Source: UBA868 sp016776875
GTDB taxonomy: Bacteria > Pseudomonadota > Gammaproteobacteria > Arenicellales > UBA868
Length of the DNA: 64,000 nt
Assembly: GCA_051201585.1 (NCBI GenBank)
Contig: CP179198.1
Location: 1,240,001 to 1,304,000 of the forward strand
Reading direction: 5' to 3'
Below are positions 28,997 to 37,518 of this stretch, in pieces; positions within the stretch are counted from its first letter, which is position 1; each line of letters opens with the position of its first letter. Under the pieces are notes generated by a model that saw nothing but the letters and a program-made list of their open reading frames with translations, did no database searches and was not told the DNA's origin. The position numbers and the translations under genes are program-made.

Positions 28997-29885
28997 GGCG
29001 CAATATTTTGGTGTGATCGCCGTTGTGGGGCGCCCGAACGTCGGTAAATCAAGTCTTATGAATCGACTGTTAGGCGAGAAAGTATCCATCGTCTCTCGTC
29101 GTCCGCAAACCACATGGCGCGAGATTACCGGGATCGATACGAGCGAAAATGTTCAGCTGGTGTTTGTGGATAGTCCCGGTATGCATAAGCCAAAACGGCA
29201 ACTGTTGAGCAAGAGAGCAAATCAGTCTGCACGAGGCGCCGGCACGGGTGCGGACATCCTTTGCATGGTCACGGACTGTCGTTATTGGACAAGCGATGAT
29301 CAACGAGTACTCGAGCATTTTCGAAAAACACAAACCCCGATATGGCTTTTACTGAACAAAGTTGATTTGCTGGCTTCGATCGATAAGGTCCTTCCTAAGA
29401 TCGAGAGCGTTCAGGGGGCGCATGATTGGGCACAGATTATTCCGGTCTCGGCAAGAACTGAATATAACTGCAAGCATTTGCTCAATATGCTCAGAGCGGC
29501 AGCGCCGTTAGGAACCGCCGGCTATGACGCAGAGTCTTTAACGACGATGCCGGTATCTTTTCTGGCGGCTGAGCTCGTCCGGGAACAAATTTTTAGGCAA
29601 ATGGGGGACGAGATCCCATATGTCACAGGGGTAGAGATTAGCCGGTTCGAGGAGGTTGATTCGGATCGGGTTGAGATTGATGTCAGTATTTGGTGTGATA
29701 CAACGGGTCAGAAAGCGGCTTTAATCGGGGCCAAGGGTGCAAGACTGAAGAACATCGGGACAGCGGCCCGGCGCGGACTCGAGAAGCTTCTGGCGAAGTC
29801 GGTCTCACTCAATCAGATGGTAAAGGTTAAAAAAGGGTGGTCAGATGATAGCCGGTCAGTAACCCGATTGGGATACAGCGACTAG
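28989..29885 (+). CDS. era: GTPase Era
   Basis: Small GTPase that binds the 3' end of 16S rRNA and is needed for 30S maturation. The 298-residue protein shows G1 GRPNVGKSS (14-22), RRPQTTW, G3 DSPGM, G4 NKVD and the C-terminal KH domain around GAKGARLKNIG. ATG 28989 overlaps the rnc stop; a TTG at 28959 in the same frame is inside rnc and unlikely. Followed by recO. Confidence 0.96.
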   Translation: MSEAQYFGVIAVVGRPNVGKSSLMNRLLGEKVSIVSRRPQTTWREITGIDTSENVQLVFVDSPGMHKPKRQLLSKRANQSARGAGTGADILCMVTDCRYWTSDDQRVLEHFRKTQTPIWLLLNKVDLLASIDKVLPKIESVQGAHDWAQIIPVSARTEYNCKHLLNMLRAAAPLGTAGYDAESLTTMPVSFLAAELVREQIFRQMGDEIPYVTGVEISRFEEVDSDRVEIDVSIWCDTTGQKAALIGAKGARLKNIGTAARRGLEKLLAKSVSLNQMVKVKKGWSDDSRSVTRLGYSD

Positions 29886-29909
29886 GAAAAGCTCGCGGCG
29901 AGAATCATT

Positions 29910-30653
29910 ATGCGCATTAAGGGAGAACCAGGATTTATTCTTCATCGCAGGCCGTTCTCGGAGTCCAGTTTGTTGCTGGATATCTTCTCAAGGAGGTATG
30001 GGCGCATTACCGCGATCGCAAAAGGAGCCCGCAGGCAAAAATCCCAATATCGCGGCATGATTCGTCCCTTTGCATTGACCACGTTGGGATGGTCTGGAAA
30101 AGGGGAGGTCAAAACCCTTACTCAGTGCGAGTGGGCAGGCCCGGATTTCGGATTACGGGGGCCTAATCTTTTTTGCGGCTATTATTTGAGCGAGTTACTG
30201 ATCAAGTTCTTGCAGCGGTATGATCCACATGAGCGTCTATTTGATCAGTATCTCAAGAGTCTTGTTCATCTTGGCGTTGATGGCGAATCTCAATCCACCC
30301 TCCGCCTGTTTGAGAAATCGTTGCTTCGCGAAACGGGTTATGGCCTGCGACTCGATAAAGATCATGACACCGGGCAGCCGATTAAACCCAATTCGAGCTA
30401 CCACTACCGCCCAGGCCTCGGCGCTTTTGTCAATCAGGGGAACGAGGCGGGAGGCGTTGTCATTCGCGGATCATCGCTTATTGCGTTAAGAGAAGAGTTA
30501 CACTTTGACGCTATGATCCTCCGCGAATTAAAACAGTTACATCGGGTAATTTTTCAAAGCCTTCTCGATGGACGATCATTAGTTACGCGTCAAATTTTTT
30601 CCCAAATTTACCAAAACGAAAAATTACCCCTATCTGCGCAAGCGCTTAACTGA
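29910..30653 (+). CDS. recO: DNA repair protein RecO
   Basis: Helps RecR load RecA on SSB-coated DNA in gap repair. The 247-residue protein starts with an OB fold (GFILHRRPFSESSLLLDIFS, RYGRITAIAKGARR) followed by the helical C-terminal part with the FCGYYLSELLIKFL segment. ATG 29910. It keeps the standard rnc-era-recO-pdxJ order. Confidence 0.93.
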   Translation: MRIKGEPGFILHRRPFSESSLLLDIFSRRYGRITAIAKGARRQKSQYRGMIRPFALTTLGWSGKGEVKTLTQCEWAGPDFGLRGPNLFCGYYLSELLIKFLQRYDPHERLFDQYLKSLVHLGVDGESQSTLRLFEKSLLRETGYGLRLDKDHDTGQPIKPNSSYHYRPGLGAFVNQGNEAGGVVIRGSSLIALREELHFDAMILRELKQLHRVIFQSLLDGRSLVTRQIFSQIYQNEKLPLSAQALN

Positions 30654-30664
30654 GAGGACAATTT

Positions 30665-31390
30665 ATGGACCTAGGAGTAAATATTGATCATGTTGCGACT
30701 TTGCGACAGGCGCGAGGCACGTCGTATCCTGATCCGGTAGCGGCCGCACTTGTTTGCGAAGCTAATGGTGCAGATTTAATCACGCTTCATTTGCGCGAGG
30801 ATCGAAGGCATATCGCCGATCACGATGTGGTTCGAATGCGTCAAGCAATTTCAACACGGATGAATCTGGAGATGGCCGTAACGGATGAAATGAAAGCGAT
30901 CGCTCTAGACCTCAAACCAGAGGATGTCTGTTTAGTTCCCGAGAAGCGCCAGGAGATTACCACTGAGGGCGGGCTGGAGGTATACGAGCAGTACGAAAAG
31001 GTTGCACCATTTATCAGTCAGCTTGAACAATCAGGCATAAGAGTTTCTCTTTTCATTGATCCCGACGAAAAGCAGATTGATGCGAGCCGGCGCCTTGGCG
31101 TCTCGGCGATTGAGTTGCACACCGGGGCGTTCGCAGACGCAAAAGACGAATCAGAGCGTGAGCGTCAACTCGACCGCATCATAACTGCGGTGTCGCTCGG
31201 TGAGGCGGCCGGGCTTCGGGTGAATGCGGGCCATGGGCTGAATTACAAAAACGTAGAACCTATCGCCCGTATCAAAGGTATTCAGGAACTTAATATCGGA
31301 CATGCGATTATCGCTGAGGCGGTGTTTGAAGGACTGGGCAGTGCCGTTCGCAGAATGCGGGCATTAATAGATTGCCCGAGCGCAGAATAA
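30665..31390 (+). CDS. pdxJ: Pyridoxine 5'-phosphate synthase PdxJ
   Basis: Closes the pyridoxine ring from 1-deoxyxylulose 5-phosphate and 3-amino-2-oxopropyl phosphate in the DXP-dependent vitamin B6 route. The 241-residue TIM barrel shows LGVNIDHVATLRQARGTSYP, LHLREDRRHI, CLVPEKRQEITTEGG and NAGHGLNYKNV. ATG 30665 with GAGGACA upstream. Converges on yggX with four bases between stops. Confidence 0.97.
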   Translation: MDLGVNIDHVATLRQARGTSYPDPVAAALVCEANGADLITLHLREDRRHIADHDVVRMRQAISTRMNLEMAVTDEMKAIALDLKPEDVCLVPEKRQEITTEGGLEVYEQYEKVAPFISQLEQSGIRVSLFIDPDEKQIDASRRLGVSAIELHTGAFADAKDESERERQLDRIITAVSLGEAAGLRVNAGHGLNYKNVEPIARIKGIQELNIGHAIIAEAVFEGLGSAVRRMRALIDCPSAE

Positions 31391-31394
31391 CGAT

Positions 31395-31670
31395 TTATTT
31401 CTTGCGCGGTGCAAAGCCCTCTGGCACCGAGCCTAACTCACCTTCGCCAAACAAGAAACCGAGCATATGCTGCTTTAGAAGTTCTATTGCCTGTGGGTCC
31501 GCGGTGCTTAACTGGTTCTCGTTGATGATCAGAACCTGGCGTTCAAGCCATTTTGTCCACCCTTCAGCCGACACGGACTCATAAATTCGTTGCCCTAACT
31601 CACCGGGGTAGGGTGGCGCCGACAAACCTTCTGCATCCTCTTTAAGCACGGTGCATTTGACAGTACGCAT
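31395..31670 (-). CDS. yggX: Probable Fe(2+)-trafficking protein YggX
   Basis: Small protein linked to Fe-S cluster protection and oxidative stress resistance. The 91-residue product matches family size and carries RTVKCTVLKEDAEGL with the conserved Cys, PPYPGELGQRIYE, the SAEGWTKWLERQ helix and LIINENQL. Usually sits by mutY; here it is divergent from an A-type Fe-S carrier gene, a matching theme. Confidence 0.93.
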   Translation of the reverse strand: MRTVKCTVLKEDAEGLSAPPYPGELGQRIYESVSAEGWTKWLERQVLIINENQLSTADPQAIELLKQHMLGFLFGEGELGSVPEGFAPRKK

Positions 31671-31770
31671 GATAATATTCCAGACGAAGCGGGGGGAGTG
31701 GTTTTGTTAACGTAAATTAACTCGCTTTAAAATCTAGTACTATTTTAACCTGATTCGAAAGGTAAAAGAC

Positions 31771-32139
31771 ATGAATATGGATATTACTCAGAGCGACAGC
31801 GGCGGCGTCACGGTCACCCCACCGGCGAAGGAAAAAATTGCCGAACTTTTATCGGGCGCTGATCAGAGTCAATCCGCCGTTCGGGTTTTTGTTTCCGGTG
31901 GGGGCTGTGGTGGAATGAACTACGGAATGACTTTTGCCGAATCCGTGGAAGAAACAGACCGCTTGATTCAGGACGACTCTGGATGCTCAATCGCAATCGA
32001 CCCAGTTGCGCTCGCTTACCTAGACGGTGCGGAGATCGATTTTCAGGATGACGGCGTTAGCGCGACGTTCGTGTTTAATAATGTCTTTAAGGCGGTGGGC
32101 GGCAGCGGCGCCTGTGGTGGATGTGGCGGCGCACGTTAA
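31771..32139 (+). CDS. A-type iron-sulfur carrier (HesB/IscA/ErpA family) with a CxxC end
   Basis: Likely receives or transfers Fe-S clusters to target enzymes. The 122-residue protein has the family core: VTPPAKEKIAELL, Cys46 in VSGGGCGGMNYGM and the acidic DDSGCSIAIDP region. The C-terminal cysteines are Cys115 and Cys118 in GACGGCGG, a CxxC spacing instead of the CxC (CGCG) of IscA, SufA and ErpA, and the chain ends four residues later without the usual SF tail. ATG 31771 with GAAAGGTAAAAG upstream. Divergent from yggX. Which A-type subgroup it belongs to is not clear. Confidence 0.85.
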   Translation: MNMDITQSDSGGVTVTPPAKEKIAELLSGADQSQSAVRVFVSGGGCGGMNYGMTFAESVEETDRLIQDDSGCSIAIDPVALAYLDGAEIDFQDDGVSATFVFNNVFKAVGGSGACGGCGGAR

Positions 32140-32223
32140 TGCTTCACTCCTGAATGCGCGACTGTTTGGCGGTAAGCTTCTGTTTCGGCCAACTTCCGTG
32201 AAAATTTTTATCCAGGGACATCG

Positions 32224-33243
32224 ATGACATCACAGTCGGTTGGATCGCTCACTGTCTCGGCGATTGGATTGGGTTGCATGAATATGTCGAGCGGTTATGG
32301 ACGCGGCGATGATCATGTCTCCAGACGGCTTCTAAACGAGGCGCTTGATGTCGGCTACACGTTCTTTGATACGGCAACTTTATATGGCGGCGGACATAAC
32401 GAGATGCTCGTCGGTAATGCTTTAGGCTCTCGCCGATCGGAATTTGTGCTCGCGAGCAAGTGCGGACTCAGCGAGGTGAATGGGAAGAGCATTATCGATG
32501 GGCGTCCAGAGACATTGCGCGTACAGTGCGAAAACAGTTTAAAACGTTTAAAAACTGACGTCATCGATCTTTATTATCTTCATCGAGTGGACCCGGGTGT
32601 GCCGGTAGAGGATAGCGTTGGCGAGTTGGGACGCATGGTCGCCGATGGTAAAGTGCGAGAGATCGGTTTATCCGAAGTTTCTGTTGACACATTGACGCGT
32701 GCGCATCATGCCCATCCGATCGCAGCGGTTCAGTCGGAGTTCTCGTTATGGTCAAGAACGCCCGAGTTTGGCATTCTGGAGGCTTGCAGGAAGTTGGAGA
32801 CAGCCTTTGTTGCATTCTCTCCTTTAGGCAGACAGTTTTTAACGGGTAAAGCGGTCGACGTTAGTCATCTATCCCCAGATGACATTCGGGCAACGGCCGC
32901 GCGGCCGCGTTTTGAGCCGGCGGTTTTCACTCAAAACACAAAACTGCTGACGCCGTTCGGCGACATTGCAAATTCATTAGGCCTGACCATGGCACAACTT
33001 TCATTGGCTTGGCTACTGGCTTACCCTAAAGCATTTGATAATCTTTCCTTGATTCCAATTCCGGGCACTAAACATATTGAATTCATGAATGAGAACTGGG
33101 GCGCTGTAGCCGCAACGATGCCACCTGAAGTATTCAATACGCTTGATAATTTGATAAATGAAAACACCGTGGAAGGTAATCGCTATTCCGATGCCCGAAT
33201 GATGGATACTGACTCCGAACGGGATCGCCTCCGCCGGGCTTAA
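32224..33243 (+). CDS. Aldo/keto reductase family protein
   Basis: NADPH-dependent carbonyl reductase of unknown substrate. The 339-residue TIM barrel contains LGCMNMSSGYG and the catalytic tetrad of the family: Asp49 and Tyr54 in FFDTATLYGGG, Lys79 in LASKCGL and His120 in LYYLHRVDP. SPLGRQFLTG and the C-terminal LIPIPGTKHIEFMNENWGA cofactor region are typical. Preceded by the Fe-S carrier (84-base gap) and followed 82 bases later by an ATP-grasp ligase, with which it may form a small unit. Substrate cannot be told from sequence. Confidence 0.85.
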   Translation: MTSQSVGSLTVSAIGLGCMNMSSGYGRGDDHVSRRLLNEALDVGYTFFDTATLYGGGHNEMLVGNALGSRRSEFVLASKCGLSEVNGKSIIDGRPETLRVQCENSLKRLKTDVIDLYYLHRVDPGVPVEDSVGELGRMVADGKVREIGLSEVSVDTLTRAHHAHPIAAVQSEFSLWSRTPEFGILEACRKLETAFVAFSPLGRQFLTGKAVDVSHLSPDDIRATAARPRFEPAVFTQNTKLLTPFGDIANSLGLTMAQLSLAWLLAYPKAFDNLSLIPIPGTKHIEFMNENWGAVAATMPPEVFNTLDNLINENTVEGNRYSDARMMDTDSERDRLRRA

Positions 33244-33325
33244 TTCTTGTCCCGCTACCGATACTCTGGTCGCCGAATCTCCCCGTCAGCTGTGGGGAGC
33301 CGGTACATTAAAAAGCGTCACAGTT

Positions 33326-34547
33326 TTGGCCCCTAGCGTTCTTTTAATTGCGCCGGATCGCAGTTACCGGACGGGCAGCTATATTAAAGCCGCGAATAGG
33401 CTCGACATTCCGTTGAGAGTGGCCTCGTGGGGCTCGACGGATCTTCCGTCCTCCGGTCAGGATCTGCGAATCGATAGTGCTTGTGATATCGGGTCGTTGA
33501 AGGTGATCAACGAACTTGATGATCGATACCTGATCAAAGCCGTAATCCCCACTGATGACGTTACGGTGGATCTCGCCCGGAAGGTAGGCGAGATGTTGGC
33601 GCTTCCGATTAATTCGGAAATTGCCGTGAAAGTGTCGACCAATAAGCTGGCATTTCGGGAATTTTGTCGAGATCACGACTTTCGAACGCCAAAGTTTCAG
33701 CTCGCTTCGACCGACCCCAATTACGAGGAGGTTTCTTTTCCTTGTGTTGCAAAACCGTTAACGCTCTCGGGAAGTCGCGGAGTGATCCGCTGCAACAACC
33801 GTGAGGAACTTCAGGTGGCTGTTGATCGAATCGGAAATTTGCTGCAGGAGGAACAAAAGGAGCCGGACGGGGAAATCTTGATTGAAGATTTTATTGCCGG
33901 TGATGAATATTCCGTCGATGTAATTGTTTCCGGTGGTGTTCTGGAGATTTTGGCGATCTTTGAAAAACCGGATCCTCTTGATGGCCCTTTTTTTGAAGAA
34001 ACGATTTATGTCACACCGCCCCGAATTTCGATAGGACGGGTTAAACAAATCGAGAATGAATTGCAAACTGTTTGTGATGCGATTGACCTGAATGAAGGAC
34101 CGATTCATGTGGAAGCTTCGGGTACAAAATCATGAGATTTGGATTCTGGAATTGGCCAGTCGGACGATTGGCGGTCGATGCGGGAAAATTATCGAGTATC
34201 AATGTGGAATTCCGCTGGAGGAGCTGGTTTTGATCAATGCATTACGACTCCCGCGACCGCAAAAAAACAAATCAAGGGCAAGCGGCGTGATGATGATCCC
34301 GGTTACTCAGGAAGGCGTCTTACGTCGTGTGGAGGGCATTAATAAGGCCCGAGCAGTCGAGAGTGTCGTCGACGTTGAAATTGACTGTCGGGAAGGTGAA
34401 ATCTTACGCGCCTGGCCCGAAGGCGGAGCTTATCCCGGGTTCATTTTTGCCGCTGCGGAGTCAACGGATGCGGTCGAGTACGCCTTGAGAGCCGCCTATG
34501 ACTGTCTCACGTTCGTCACGGCACCGTTATTTCAATCAAAATTTTAA
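33326..34547 (+). CDS. ATP-grasp ligase with L-amino acid ligase-like C-terminus, one frameshift
   Basis: ATP-grasp enzymes join a carboxylate to an amine or thiol through an acylphosphate. Reading through the shift gives about 407 residues: N-terminal PSVLLIAPDRSYRTGSY, the nucleotide-binding FPCVAKPLTLSGSRGV, EILIEDFIAGDEYSVDV, the metal site GPIHVEA then ELASRTIGGR, and a C-terminal part (SGVMMIPVTQEGVLRRVEG) like the LAL_C2 domain of L-amino acid ligases. The shift is at the TT of GCTTCGG (34117-34118); one T fewer rejoins HVEARVQNHEIW. Start TTG 33326 is the best fit but has a weak ribosome-binding site. Substrates unknown; dipeptide formation is only a guess. Confidence 0.78.
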
Positions 34548-34792
34548 AATGCCGGGAATTCCGGTTTAGTGATGCAATGCGGGTTATGGTCAATTTCGTA
34601 TCAAAGGGGATAGACCCGCAGGGCTTAAAACTCGCTTTTTTTTAGAGATGCGTTTACCGCGATCTTTAAAAAAACAACCTGAGAGGGTGAATTCTACTTT
34701 TCTTGTAAAACCGCATGTGTCACTATTCATCCATCCCAAGGTTTGGCGTATCAGTTTTGGGAACAAGTCTTTAAACAATTGGAGGTTTTCTA
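34548..34792. other. Intergenic region with a long-loop inverted repeat, upstream of the ABC importer
   Basis: The longest gene-free stretch in the window (245 bases). TGCGGGT at 34578-34584 and ACCCGCA at 34614-34620 could pair around a 29-base loop, and a run of eight T lies at 34636-34643. It might be a weak terminator of the ATP-grasp gene or a structured leader of the binding-protein mRNA. A good ribosome-binding site, GGAGG, lies just before ATG 34793. No known riboswitch pattern was recognised and no convincing promoter picked out. Confidence 0.4.
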
Positions 34793-35944
34793 ATGAGAAA
34801 ATTACTTATCGCGCTTTTCTCCGGGGCGATGGTGACTGCGACCGCGTCCGCTGAGGACGTAAAAATCGGGATCATTCTGGGTTTTACGGGCCCTATTGAA
34901 TCCCTGACACCGGACATGGCTGCGGGCGCTGAACTTGCCATTGCTGAAGTCAATGGTGGTGGAAAATTTATGGGTGGCTCAAAAGTCACCGGGATCCGGG
35001 GCGATTCAACTTGTGTTGATTCGGCCGCGGCTCAAGCGACGGCAGAGCGACTTGTGACTTCTGACAAAGTCAATGCGATTATGGGTGCCGACTGCTCCGG
35101 TGTGACTGGCGCGATCCTCGCCAATGTTGCAATGGCAAATGGCGTGGTCATGATATCGCCATCGGCAACATCGCCTGGTCTTTCAACAGCCGAAGATAAC
35201 GGTCTTTTCTTTCGCACGGCACCGTCAGATGCCCGTCAGGGCCAAGTGGTCGCCGAGATTCTAAAGGACAGGGGCTTTATGAATGCCGCGATCACCTATA
35301 CCAATAATGATTATGGTAAGGGCTTGGCCGATAGCATTGAAAGCAACTTCAAGGCGGTCGGCGGCACGGTGACGATCAACACGTCACATGAAGAAGGTAA
35401 GGGTGACTACAGTGCCGAGGTGGCAGCGCTCGCGCAAGCAGGCGGTGACATCCTTGTGGTCGCAGGGTATCTTGATCAAGGGGGTAAAGCTATTATTCAA
35501 AGCTCTTTAGATACCGGTGCTTTTGATATCTTCTACCTACCCGATGGCATGATTGGTGATTCACTGCCCGCAGCAATTGGCGAGGGACTAAATGGTTCGA
35601 TCGGTGATGTCCCCGGAACGGATAGCCCGGGTGCCGCGATGTTCGTGGAATTAGCTGAGAAAGCAGGCTTTAAAGGGGACGGACCGTTTTCACCCGAATC
35701 CTATGATGCAGCAGCATTAATAATGCTCGCCATGCAGGCCGCGGGTTCAACCAACAGCCAGGATTTCAAATCGAAGGTGATGGACGTCGCTAACGCTCCA
35801 GGTAAGAAAGTATTTCCGGGTGACTTGTCAGCCGCGCTTGAATACATTGCGGCTGGTGGTGAGGTGGATTATGTTGGGGCCTCAGCGGTTGAATTAATCG
35901 GACCAGGCGAATCGGCTGGTCAGCTACCGGGAGATTCTTGTTGA
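34793..35944 (+). CDS. ABC transporter substrate-binding protein, branched-chain amino acid (HAAT) type
   Basis: Periplasmic binding protein of the Leu/Ile/Val-binding (peripla_BP_6) family that captures the substrate for the downstream importer. The 383-residue protein has a signal peptide ending near ATASA, then VKIGIILGFTGP, the type I binding fold with CVDSAAAQATAERLV, SPSATSPGLS, and the hinge-side SPESYDAAALIMLAMQAAGS. The family also includes binders of amides, urea and aromatic acids, so the ligand is not fixed. ATG 34793 follows GGAGG. A strong terminator after it separates it from the transporter genes, a usual way to make more binding protein. Confidence 0.88.
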   Translation: MRKLLIALFSGAMVTATASAEDVKIGIILGFTGPIESLTPDMAAGAELAIAEVNGGGKFMGGSKVTGIRGDSTCVDSAAAQATAERLVTSDKVNAIMGADCSGVTGAILANVAMANGVVMISPSATSPGLSTAEDNGLFFRTAPSDARQGQVVAEILKDRGFMNAAITYTNNDYGKGLADSIESNFKAVGGTVTINTSHEEGKGDYSAEVAALAQAGGDILVVAGYLDQGGKAIIQSSLDTGAFDIFYLPDGMIGDSLPAAIGEGLNGSIGDVPGTDSPGAAMFVELAEKAGFKGDGPFSPESYDAAALIMLAMQAAGSTNSQDFKSKVMDVANAPGKKVFPGDLSAALEYIAAGGEVDYVGASAVELIGPGESAGQLPGDSC

Positions 35945-35992
35945 TGGCGGTAAGAACACGACTGTAGGCTTCCGCTAGCCCAAAGTAACTTG

Positions 35993-36021
35993 GCCCGGGC
36001 AATTTGCCCGGGCTTTTTTTT
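35993..36021 (+). terminator. Rho-independent terminator after the binding-protein gene
   Basis: GCCCGGGCAA and TTGCCCGGGC form a near-perfect GC-rich palindrome at 35993-36013, followed by eight T at 36014-36021. It lies 48 bases after the binding-protein stop and ends 12 bases before the first ATPase gene, so partial read-through probably sets the transporter level. Confidence 0.9.
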
Positions 36022-36032
36022 GGAATTCATCT

Positions 36033-36803
36033 TTGCTAGAAGTACGTAATCTTTCAAAATTCTTTGGCGGGATTCATGCCGTTGATGATGCTTCGCTAAC
36101 GATCGAGCAAGGGAGTATCACCGGCTTAATTGGTCCCAATGGCGCGGGCAAAACAACGTTATTCAATGTCATTTCAGGACTTTACCGGCCTGATGCGGGC
36201 CAGGTCTATTTCGACGGACAGAATATCACCGGAAAAGCGCCACACGAACTTTTTGAGGACGGTATCTTACGGACGTTTCAAATCGCACATGAGTTCTCGA
36301 CCCTGAGTGTCCGCGAAAACCTCATGGTGGTGCCGAGCGGTCAGTCGGGAGAGCGTTTAGTCGACACCTGGCTACGGCCGTCGAACGTTGCTCGTCAGGA
36401 ATTACAAAATCAAGAGCGGGCGAATGAGGTAATTGATTTTCTTCAACTTACTGCAGTGGCGAATGAACTGGCCGGTAACTTATCGGGCGGTCAAAAAAAA
36501 TTGCTTGAGCTTGGTAGAACCATGATGGCTAAGCCCAAGATTGTGTTTCTTGATGAGGTTGGGGCCGGCGTCAATCGAACGCTTTTAAGGACAATCGGTG
36601 ATTCAATTCTTCGCCTAAACCAAGAACGTGGCTATACATTCTGCATGATTGAGCATGATATGGAGTTTATTAAGCGGTTGTGTGATCCGGTTATTGTGAT
36701 GGCCTCAGGCAGTGTTCTGGCAACAGGGACCCCTGATGAAGTTATGAATAACGAAGCCGTGATCGAGGCCTATCTGGGCACCGGTAGAAAGCATCAGAGA
36801 TAA
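36033..36803 (+). CDS. livG: Branched-chain amino acid type ABC transporter ATP-binding protein (LivG type)
   Basis: Cytoplasmic ATPase of the HAAT importer. The 256-residue protein has Walker A GPNGAGKTT (34-42), ABC signature LSGGQKK (150-156), Walker B IVFLDE (Glu175) and the H-loop His in IEHDMEF. After the catalytic Glu the family usually has Pro; here it is Val (LDEVGAGVN), an unusual change that should not stop catalysis. TTG start at 36033; the leader is only 12 bases after the terminator, so it is translated from read-through or a promoter inside the terminator region. LivG and LivF pairs are typical. Confidence 0.9.
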   Translation: MLEVRNLSKFFGGIHAVDDASLTIEQGSITGLIGPNGAGKTTLFNVISGLYRPDAGQVYFDGQNITGKAPHELFEDGILRTFQIAHEFSTLSVRENLMVVPSGQSGERLVDTWLRPSNVARQELQNQERANEVIDFLQLTAVANELAGNLSGGQKKLLELGRTMMAKPKIVFLDEVGAGVNRTLLRTIGDSILRLNQERGYTFCMIEHDMEFIKRLCDPVIVMASGSVLATGTPDEVMNNEAVIEAYLGTGRKHQR

Positions 36804-36810
36804 AGGCGAG

Positions 36811-37515
36811 ATGAGCTTATTAGAAGGCCAGGCCATGTTCGGCGGGTACGGCGCCGCTGACATTCTTCAGGATTGCACCATTGCAATCGATAAAGGCGAG
36901 GTCGTGGTCGTTGTGGGGCCAAATGGTGCGGGTAAGTCAACAGCAATGAAAGCATTGTTCGGGATGCTGAATCTTCGGCAAGGTTCGGTATTTTTCAACG
37001 GGGACGAGATTACGTCGATGCTGCCCCAGGAACGTGTCCGGCTCGGAATGGGTTTTGTTCCTCAAAACTCAAACGTGTTTACGTCGATGACGGTCGAAGA
37101 GAATCTCGAAATGGGCGCCTTTATTCGACGTGATGATTACTCGGAGTCGATCAATCAGGTTTTTCGTTTATTCCCCGCGCTTGAGGAAAAACGCAGTCAG
37201 CCTGCGGGTGAATTGTCGGGCGGTCAGCGGCAACAGGTGGCGGTAGGACGAGCGTTAATGACGAATCCAGCCGTGCTGATGCTGGACGAGCCAACGGCAG
37301 GCGTCTCGCCAATTGTCATGGACGAACTATTCGATCGCATCCTCGAAGTCGCCAAGACAGGGATTGCGGTCATGATGGTCGAGCAAAATGCCCGCCAGGC
37401 GCTTGAGATCGCGGATCGTGGGTATGTGCTGGTCCAAGGGCAGAACCGTTATAGCGACACGGGTGCGGCACTCCTTGCCGATAAAAACGTCCGAAAAGCA
37501 TTTCTGGGAGGGTGA
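36811..37515 (+). CDS. livF: Branched-chain amino acid type ABC transporter ATP-binding protein (LivF type)
   Basis: Second ATPase of the importer. The 234-residue protein shows Walker A GPNGAGKST (36-44), the Q-loop VPQNSNVF, signature LSGGQRQQVAVGRAL, Walker B VLMLDEPTAG and switch His region replaced by VEQNARQAL, as is normal for LivF, where Gln takes the His place. ATG 36811, seven bases after livG. Confidence 0.92.
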   Translation: MSLLEGQAMFGGYGAADILQDCTIAIDKGEVVVVVGPNGAGKSTAMKALFGMLNLRQGSVFFNGDEITSMLPQERVRLGMGFVPQNSNVFTSMTVEENLEMGAFIRRDDYSESINQVFRLFPALEEKRSQPAGELSGGQRQQVAVGRALMTNPAVLMLDEPTAGVSPIVMDELFDRILEVAKTGIAVMMVEQNARQALEIADRGYVLVQGQNRYSDTGAALLADKNVRKAFLGG

Positions 37516-37518
37516 CGT

